From Enterococcus faecalis 13-SD-W-01 (GTDB lineage: Bacteria > Bacillota > Bacilli > Lactobacillales > Enterococcaceae): a stretch of DNA of 41,355 bases. Of this stretch, positions 35,844 through 41,355 are shown in pieces; within the stretch, counting starts at the first letter, position 1; every line of letters begins with the position of its first letter. The notes below the pieces were generated by a model that was not told where the DNA came from, ran no database searches, and saw only the letters and a program-made list of their open reading frames with translations. The stretch lies in assembly GCA_000415185.1 (NCBI GenBank), contig KE351685.1, forward strand, positions 55,223 to 96,577, written 5' to 3'. Position numbers and translations under genes: made by a program.

Positions 35844-36639
35844 CTATAAATTGACGAAAGCAGATTTTAATCAAATCAACCGAAGAAGTTTGTTCAACTT
35901 TCAGCTAGGTTGGAATTACGAACGTATGCAAGGTTCAGGCTATCTTTATACGATTTTGCCGCAACTACGGAAAATCTATGGAGATGGGACAGCAGAACTA
36001 AAAGAGATGATGCATACGCATGCGCAATTTTTTAATACTTCTAATTTTTTCAATACGATTATCACGGGAATCGATTTGGCAATGGAAGAAAAAGAAGGAT
36101 ATCAATCAAAAGATACAGTATCTGGTTTAAAAGCCGGTTTGATGGGTCCCTTTGCAGCAATTGGCGATTCGATTTTTGCGGCATTGATACCGACGATTTT
36201 TGGGGCTTTAGCAGCAAATATGGCAATTGGAGGGAATCCGACTGGTATTTTTATCTGGGTATTTGCTCAAGTAATCATCATGGTTTTCAGATGGAAACAG
36301 CTGGAATTTGCATATAAAGAAGGAATTTCTTTAGTTACAACGATGCAGAGCAGACTTGCGGCATTAACGGATGCTGCCACATTACTAGGTGTTTTCATGG
36401 TAGGGGCACTGGTTGCGACAATGATCAATGTCAAGTTCTCTTGGACGCCAAATATCGGTGCAGTAGCATTAGATATCCAAAATAGTGTAGATATGATTTT
36501 GCCGCGTTTGCTGCCAGCAGGGATCGTTGGTGCTGTTTACTGGATGCTAGGCAAGAAAAATATCACGTCAACAAAAGCGATCTTCATCGTATTGATCGTT
36601 TCGGTCGTATTATCTGCTTTAGGTGTTATTTCTAAATAA
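35830..36639 (+). CDS. mannose-family PTS enzyme IID
   Basis: A 269-residue membrane protein with LTKADFNQINRRSLFNFQLGWNYERMQG near the N-terminus in split form (soluble part) and hydrophobic spans at about 105-150, 185-215 and the C-terminus. GLMGPFAAIGDSIF is a IID signature. The start at 35830 has GGGGAG upstream and begins inside the end of IIC, suggesting coupling; the longer frame to 35761 is rejected. Confidence 0.92.
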   Translation: MTKSNYKLTKADFNQINRRSLFNFQLGWNYERMQGSGYLYTILPQLRKIYGDGTAELKEMMHTHAQFFNTSNFFNTIITGIDLAMEEKEGYQSKDTVSGLKAGLMGPFAAIGDSIFAALIPTIFGALAANMAIGGNPTGIFIWVFAQVIIMVFRWKQLEFAYKEGISLVTTMQSRLAALTDAATLLGVFMVGALVATMINVKFSWTPNIGAVALDIQNSVDMILPRLLPAGIVGAVYWMLGKKNITSTKAIFIVLIVSVVLSALGVISK

Positions 36640-36656
36640 AGAAAAGAGATGAATGA

Positions 36657-37052
36657 ATGAACACACAATTGATTTTGATTAGTCATGGTACTTTTTGCGA
36701 AGAACTAAAGAAAAGTACGGAAATGATCATGGGACCGCAAGAAATGATCCATACGGTCGCACTTTTACCAGAAGAAGGACCAGAAGATTTTCAGAGGAAG
36801 TTTGAAGCAGCAGCAAAAGAGCTGGATGACTTTGTGGTCTTTGCGGATTTGATGGGCGGAACTCCCTGCAATGTGGTTTCTAAACTAATCATGATGGGAC
36901 AGCCGATTGATCTATATGCTGGGATGAATATGCCGATGGTGATCGATTTTATCAATAGTCAGATGACAAATACTGGAACTGATTTTGTTCAGGCAGGCAA
37001 GACGAATATCTGTCATATCAATCAAATACTATTGGAAGAAGATGACGAGTAG
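36657..37052 (+). CDS. mannose-family PTS enzyme IIA
   Basis: A 131-residue cytoplasmic phosphocarrier; QLILISHGTFCEEL holds the phospho-histidine H10, and FADLMGGTPCNV is the family motif. It accepts phosphate from HPr and passes it to the IIB of this operon. The Shine-Dalgarno sequence is weak (AAAAGAGATG). It is the last gene, followed by a strong terminator. Confidence 0.94.
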   Translation: MNTQLILISHGTFCEELKKSTEMIMGPQEMIHTVALLPEEGPEDFQRKFEAAAKELDDFVVFADLMGGTPCNVVSKLIMMGQPIDLYAGMNMPMVIDFINSQMTNTGTDFVQAGKTNICHINQILLEEDDE

Positions 37053-37058
37053 AACGTG

Positions 37059-37098
37059 AAAAAGCCGCGCAGGATTTTGCTATCCTGCGCGGCTTTTT
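37059..37098. terminator. terminator of the galactoside operon
   Basis: A 17-bp perfect stem (37059-37075 with 37082-37098) containing the GC-rich core GCCGCGCAGGAT, a 6-nt loop and a T run; A-rich on the other side, so it may also serve the minus-strand GNAT gene. Confidence 0.93.
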
Positions 37099-37113
37099 TG
37101 TTATTTGCAAAAA

Positions 37114-37713
37114 TCAAGATTTTCTGTTCTTGATTTTTTCCATATAGATATAATAATTCAATCCAGTAAGTTTTCTGTGTTTTTCTTTGACACGTTTGAA
37201 TTCTTTAAAACCAAGCTTTTGATACAAACGAACTGCTGGTTCATTTGTATCTGCTACTTCAAGTGTATAAGAAGCAAAAGGCTCTCTGTCCATGATTGTT
37301 TCAATAAGTGCAGAGGCAACTCCTTGACCTCTAAAATCAGAAGAAATAGCAACAAATTCGATCAGTCCCATAGATGGTGCGACAGTGAAGGGATATTCTT
37401 TGGTCACAAATTGTTTGTGAAGCATGGAGTAAGCATAGCGGCCTCGTATAAAGCCAAGATGTTTGATAAATGCTTCTTTTTGCAGCTGGACAGTTTGGAC
37501 ACCTTTGTAACTGCAAGCTGCCATCCCAGCAGTTTTTCCATCGATTTGGGCAACGTAAAACAGCTGTTCGTTGAAGATGTGTTCAAAAGCTGCTGAGAGT
37601 TTATCTTTATCTTTTGAGAAAAATTTCAGCCACTGATAAAAACTATCCACAAAAATCCTGCTTACTTCTTTTCTAGTAGTTGAATCTGTTCTTTCTAACT
37701 TTAAAATATCCAT
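37114..37713 (-). CDS. GNAT-family N-acetyltransferase
   Basis: A 199-residue cytoplasmic acetyl-CoA-dependent acetyltransferase. Motif A is RGQGVASALIE (acetyl-CoA pyrophosphate loop), motif B is ADTNEPAVRLYQKLGF. The substrate is unknown. The start at 37713 has AAGGAG 6 nt upstream; the open frame continues to 37827 and into the membrane protein gene, but that extension lacks a start signal. It follows that gene on the same strand after 73 nt with no terminator seen, so they may be co-transcribed. Confidence 0.88.
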   Translation of the reverse strand: MDILKLERTDSTTRKEVSRIFVDSFYQWLKFFSKDKDKLSAAFEHIFNEQLFYVAQIDGKTAGMAACSYKGVQTVQLQKEAFIKHLGFIRGRYAYSMLHKQFVTKEYPFTVAPSMGLIEFVAISSDFRGQGVASALIETIMDREPFASYTLEVADTNEPAVRLYQKLGFKEFKRVKEKHRKLTGLNYYIYMEKIKNRKS

Positions 37714-37786
37714 GAAGTTCTCCTTGGCCGTTAATTTAAATAACGTTCGTACTGTATTTTTTTTGCAGCTCTCTCTTTCTAGTTTA

Positions 37787-39436
37787 TCAAAAGAAGAGAC
37801 GATATAACAAGTAAATAAACAGGCCAAACCAAGTAAAGAAAGTTAAAGCTAACAGGATATAAAAATAACTAGGTGTATGGAAATCTAATGTCAATTGGTT
37901 TTTTCCTATTTTTTGTTGGATGATAGGATTTCCGATGTCTGTTACTGCGACATCTTCCAGCTTTTTATTTCCATCGTATAATTCTGTTCGCGTGTACTTT
38001 ATCACAGGGACATGGATTTCTTTTTCTTCTTCGCCATTCCAAGTAATGGTCAAATTCCCGTGGTCCACTGTTTTATTGAATTCTTTTTCATGATCAAGTA
38101 CTTCTTCTGTATAACGATAATATTTATTTTTCTTGTTTTGTTCATAGATCGGCAGATAATCTGGTGTTGCTTTTTGCAAAGCGGTCAACATTGCCGATAA
38201 ATCTTTTTGGTGGAAAGTGGCGCGCGTGTCATCGGCACTTTCGAAAAGATACGTATGTTTGCTGACAAATTTTTTCGAATCCCACTGATCTAAATGATAA
38301 GACAAAGTCCCCACAGTTTGGACGATGCTGACAAGGCTAAACAAGAACAGCCCCGCACACAGCCATTTTCGCGCGTTGATCCTCTCTGCAGCAAAAGCAA
38401 AGAAGAATAAGAAAAGAACAGTAAATGGAACAAAGAAACGGAAAGGAAACTGGATCAAACGTACAAATGGAACGTCATGTTTTACGAGATACGTCCATGG
38501 AATCAGACTAGTGGAAAGAATCAAGAAAAAGATACTTGTTCCAAATAAAAGTCTTACAAATGGGGTCCAATGTTTCCAAAAATAAATAAAAATCAAAATC
38601 CCAGATAAAATCACCAATGGAAGAATCCCTGGATAGATCAGCCAGTAAGAACCATTTAAATCAATGGCTTTTTCACTCATTTCCAGATTGACGAAGGGTT
38701 TCTGGATATCATTTCCGCTATAAGCTACCCAAAGTCCTGCCCAAATATTCGCAGACAAAGCAAGATCTAAAAGAATAGACAGTGCTGTTTGCTTTAACAA
38801 TTGTCCTTTTTCGGTCTCAGTAAAAAACAGGTACAGATAAAATGGTAAGTAAATCAAGACAAGCATAACAGTCGATAACAAATGTATCTGAGTCATAACT
38901 GCCACCGAAATCGCAGTTTTGATTACTGGATAGCGTTTTTTCATGACCATATCAACGATCGGGATCAAACAAAGAGGCAGGATGGACGTCCCCCAGCTAG
39001 TAAATCCTTGGTTTATCACCCAATATTGTATCGAATATGTTCCCATAAAAATAATGGAGATTGGCAAACTGATACGATCTCGTACTCCTGCATAACGCAA
39101 AAGCCCCAACATAGAGGCACCAGAAATCAAATACAAAAGAAAATTAGACAAAATCTGATAATGGAACCACGAACCGGCTATTAAAACTACAAATCCCTGT
39201 AAATAAGCAAAAATCGGTCCATATACAGCATTCACGATTCGTCCGCTTTGCTGAAACCCATATAATGAAAGAAAATAATTGAAATTACCGTGTTTGATTT
39301 GTTCAGCTGTTTCGTAAAAACGATTGTAATGAAAAATCGAGTCTGCCCCGATAATTAGATTCTGGGTGAAAATATGCGGCAAAACAAAAAGTATAGCGAT
39401 CATAAAAATAACTAAAAATGATCCATGCTTTTTCAA
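37787..39436 (-). CDS. multi-span membrane protein, PTPS-related/GT-C-like (function unknown)
   Basis: About 549 residues with some ten or more hydrophobic spans, a soluble loop near residues 400-500 and a last span at the C-terminus. The first loop holds GADSIFHYNRFYE, an acidic/His arrangement reminiscent of GT-C glycosyltransferases and of the family annotated as 6-pyruvoyl-tetrahydropterin synthase-related membrane proteins. I would not assign an enzyme activity. The frame opens at ATG 39478 with a weak ribosome site; I choose TTG at 39436, 8 nt after AAAAGGAG. It is divergent from the surface-protein gene at 39961. Confidence 0.78.
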   Translation of the reverse strand: MKKHGSFLVIFMIAILFVLPHIFTQNLIIGADSIFHYNRFYETAEQIKHGNFNYFLSLYGFQQSGRIVNAVYGPIFAYLQGFVVLIAGSWFHYQILSNFLLYLISGASMLGLLRYAGVRDRISLPISIIFMGTYSIQYWVINQGFTSWGTSILPLCLIPIVDMVMKKRYPVIKTAISVAVMTQIHLLSTVMLVLIYLPFYLYLFFTETEKGQLLKQTALSILLDLALSANIWAGLWVAYSGNDIQKPFVNLEMSEKAIDLNGSYWLIYPGILPLVILSGILIFIYFWKHWTPFVRLLFGTSIFFLILSTSLIPWTYLVKHDVPFVRLIQFPFRFFVPFTVLFLFFFAFAAERINARKWLCAGLFLFSLVSIVQTVGTLSYHLDQWDSKKFVSKHTYLFESADDTRATFHQKDLSAMLTALQKATPDYLPIYEQNKKNKYYRYTEEVLDHEKEFNKTVDHGNLTITWNGEEEKEIHVPVIKYTRTELYDGNKKLEDVAVTDIGNPIIQQKIGKNQLTLDFHTPSYFYILLALTFFTWFGLFIYLLYRLFF

Positions 39437-39549
39437 AGTTACAACTCCTTTTCTGTAAAAAAATGTTTCTTTCATCATACTCGTTTTCTCTAAAACTGAG
39501 CAAGTGATAAGTCAGCAAATTTCAAGAGAAAGGTCTCGCAACCAAAAAA

Positions 39550-39623
39550 AACGTTTTTTATTTTTGGGATAAAAAACAAGGAATCCCTTTTATAATAACG
39601 AAGAGAACGTTTTTTTATTTTTG
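39550..39623 (+). repeat. AT-rich direct repeat pair in the intergenic region
   Basis: AACGTTTTTTATTTTTG (39550-39566) recurs with one extra T at 39606-39623. Between them are GGGAT/ATCCC (39566-39570 with 39583-39587) and TATAAT (39591-39596). The whole 482-nt gap 39479-39960 is very AT-rich, with no gene visible. Confidence 0.5.
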
Positions 39624-39685
39624 TTTGCTGAGTTTTGGATCAATCAAGATTTATGTTTAAGAAAAAGGAAAATTTTTCTAAATAT

Positions 39686-39699
39686 AGAGAAATTTCTCT
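39686..39699. promoter_or_regulatory. 14-bp palindrome followed by a T run
   Basis: AGAGAAATTTCTCT followed by seven or more T. It could be a short terminator-like element or an operator; as a hairpin it would need a tiny loop. Confidence 0.3.
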
Positions 39700-39884
39700 T
39701 TTTTTATATAATTTCCTTACTTTTTATAAGAAAATATTGCGAAAAGTCTCTTTTTTTCTCTTGTAGGCAAGAAAGTTGCTAATTATGAAGCGCCTGTATA
39801 AAGTGAGGGTATAGAAATAACGAGTGCTTTTTAACTTTCTTTTTATTTTTGAAAGTGGTTTACGAAAGCCTGAAAAAGATTTCA

Positions 39885-39913
39885 TTGATTTTCTGAAAAA
39901 ACTTATGTAATAT
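39885..39913 (+). promoter_or_regulatory. candidate promoter of the choice-of-anchor-A gene
   Basis: TTGATT (39885-39890), a 17-nt spacer and TAATAT (39908-39913), giving a leader of about 40 nt with AAAGGAGGG before the ATG. Confidence 0.5.
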
Positions 39914-39960
39914 ATCTTGATGTTGACACTGAAACCTTATAAAGGAGGGCATGCAAAAAA

Positions 39961-41355
39961 ATGAAGAGAAAAAGCCAAATTGCACTAGTAGCTATCCTAT
40001 CTTTAGTATTCAATATTTTTGCTCCTGGGGCTTCGGTTATTGCCGATGAATATGTGCCAAAAGATCCCGGAAGTATATATGATGATTTAACAGGCGACTA
40101 TGGATTGTTAGGGATAGCGGGCCAGTTCCATGTTTTCGCGAGAGAGAAGACAACAATTAATGCCCATACGGATGGAAATGTAGCCACACGTGTGCTTGAT
40201 GCAAATAATGATTTTGGGACAAATGTCCATGAAGGTTTATTAGACCAAGAAATAAACTATATCCAATCAACTGATTCCTTTATCAATTCTTCAGGGGTAG
40301 CAACAGGGGATACTCGTACCAATAAATTTGTGGTTGGATCTACTGTAGCAGTTTCAGAAGAAAATGGACATCCAGTTGTCAATGGTTCAAGAATCGACCA
40401 TTTAACGTTGGATGATTTTTATCAAGATCCAGCTGGAAGCACGTATATCGATTTTGACGCGGAGTTCGCAAAATTGAATGCGGCAGCTGATACGTTGACG
40501 AATATGACACCAGCGCTTTCTTACACAGCGGCAGATTTTCCAGATATGAACAACCGGACAATTGATTTGACAGGTGCTTCTGATACTGGTTTTGTATTGG
40601 TAAATATTGATGCTGACGTCCTAACGATGAATACACCATTGAATATCATTAATCCAAATGATCAAATCGTTGTTTTTAACGTGGTAAATGGTTCTTCTGA
40701 TTTAGCCGTACAATCGCCGATTCGCTACAATAATCGAACGAATCACGAAACGGAAGATTTTTCAGACGCGAATATTTCTTTCAACTTTGGCAGCAATATG
40801 GCGAACTTATCGATCAATGCACCTTTCCAAGGGACGATTTTAGCGCCAAATGCGGATATTCATGTGACACAAAGCCAAGATGGAACGATCATCGGAACAA
40901 ATATCATTTTGGATGCTGCGACGAATCGTTGGGATCCAAATGAGATTTTCCCAACACCTGGTGACGAAACAGTGACTGTTTCCGGCGTGAAAACTTGGGA
41001 AGATAGTAATGATGCGGCACAAGAAAGACCAAATGCAATCAATGTTGTTCTTTTACAAAATGGAAATCCATATGAGACTAAAACTGTAACGGCTGATGCA
41101 ACCGGCGATTGGACATACGAATTTTCAGACTTGCCAAAAAATGATGAAAATGGCACGCCGTATGAATATCGTGTTTTGGAAAGCTCGATTCCTACGAACT
41201 ACCGAGTAGAAATAGATGGTTACAATATTACCAACATTTATACTGGTGATGGGCCAATTACGACAGACACAAGCACGACAGATACAACAAGCACCACGGA
41301 TTCAAGTACAACCGACACAAGTACGACCGACACAAGTACGACAGATACAACAAGT
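39961..41355 (+). CDS. choice-of-anchor-A / Cna-B surface protein (5' part only)
   Basis: 465 codons without a stop; the gene runs off the window. A signal peptide (about 1-28, ending near VIADE) is followed by a choice-of-anchor-A-type beta domain (about 38-335, with GQFHVFAREKTTINAHTDG and the NAPFQGTILAPNADIHV motif), a Cna-B-type domain (about 338-430, VSGVKTWEDSND ... YEYRVLE) and a Thr/Ser/Asp-rich stalk of TTDT-like repeats from about 433 onward. An LPXTG signal would be expected beyond the window. AAAGGAGGG lies 11 nt before the ATG, slightly far, but the signal peptide supports this start. Probably a wall-anchored, possibly fibrillar or adhesive protein; ligand unknown. Confidence 0.9.
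   Translation, partial: MKRKSQIALVAILSLVFNIFAPGASVIADEYVPKDPGSIYDDLTGDYGLLGIAGQFHVFAREKTTINAHTDGNVATRVLDANNDFGTNVHEGLLDQEINYIQSTDSFINSSGVATGDTRTNKFVVGSTVAVSEENGHPVVNGSRIDHLTLDDFYQDPAGSTYIDFDAEFAKLNAAADTLTNMTPALSYTAADFPDMNNRTIDLTGASDTGFVLVNIDADVLTMNTPLNIINPNDQIVVFNVVNGSSDLAVQSPIRYNNRTNHETEDFSDANISFNFGSNMANLSINAPFQGTILAPNADIHVTQSQDGTIIGTNIILDAATNRWDPNEIFPTPGDETVTVSGVKTWEDSNDAAQERPNAINVVLLQNGNPYETKTVTADATGDWTYEFSDLPKNDENGTPYEYRVLESSIPTNYRVEIDGYNITNIYTGDGPITTDTSTTDTTSTTDSSTTDTSTTDTSTTDTTS

Noticed and set aside
37105-37596. 163-codon plus-strand open frame opposite the GNAT gene
   Set aside because: Antisense shadow of a clear GNAT domain, beginning at the terminator with no ribosome site.
37714-37827. 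N-terminal extension of the GNAT gene
   Set aside because: It overlaps the end of the membrane protein gene and has no ribosome site; AAGGAG precedes 37713.
41257-41355. Short tandem DNA repeats at the window end as a CRISPR or microsatellite
   Set aside because: They are in frame and code for a TTDT/TTDS stalk of the surface protein; no spacers are present.

Overview
The window looks like a chromosomal segment of a low-GC lactic acid bacterium, most probably an Enterococcus. The pointers are a glcT-ptsG glucose PTS pair, a malR-galM-pgmB-malP / malT maltose locus with the enterococcal gene order, an enterococcal low-affinity class B penicillin-binding protein of the PBP5/Pbp4 type, Mga/MafR-type regulators, LPXTG surface proteins and strong AGGAGG ribosome binding sites. 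I cannot fix the species from sequence alone. No rRNA, tRNA, insertion sequence, prophage or CRISPR was seen.

Layout. 1-4.3 kb: the tail of an upstream transcript with its terminator, a P-type cation ATPase and a convergent Mga/MafR-like regulator whose terminators are nested in each other's coding ends. 4.4-7.5 kb: glcT-ptsG behind a promoter, a possible cre site, an antiterminator (RAT) and an overlapping terminator. 7.5-9.3 kb: a VOC-family protein and a divergent M20 deacylase. 9.6-15.2 kb: a 1286-residue LPXTG surface protein with three large internal repeats, followed by a second Mga-type regulator. 15.2-16.5 kb: a membrane-anchored polysaccharide deacetylase. 16.55-16.94 kb: a gene-free array of three related long imperfect hairpins, the most unusual structure in the window. 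17.0-18.6 kb: T-box leader and tyrS. 18.7-21.2 kb: class B PBP and a divergent small protein of unknown function. 21.2-29.5 kb: the maltose locus, with malP-pgmB-galM-malR on the minus strand and malT plus an endonuclease/exonuclease/phosphatase-family gene on the plus strand. MalR-type operators sit on both divergent promoters. 29.65-37.1 kb: an eight-gene operon (GntR regulator, AgaS, LacD-type aldolase, GH35 beta-galactosidase, mannose-family PTS IIB-IIC-IID-IIA) resembling the pneumococcal bgaC / lactobacillar gnb loci for galacto-N-biose or lacto-N-biose. 37.1-39.4 kb: a GNAT acetyltransferase and a large multi-span membrane protein. 39.96 kb to the end: the 5' part of a choice-of-anchor-A / Cna-B surface protein that runs off the window in a Thr/Ser/Asp-rich stalk.

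Taken together the segment combines PTS-driven sugar uptake (glucose, maltose, a beta-1,3-galactoside probably from mucin core 1 glycans) with cell-surface genes (two large surface proteins, a PBP, a deacetylase). This fits a gut-associated Firmicute. Gene starts were moved from the longest open frame to the start with a Shine-Dalgarno sequence where the two differ; these cases are noted in the entries.
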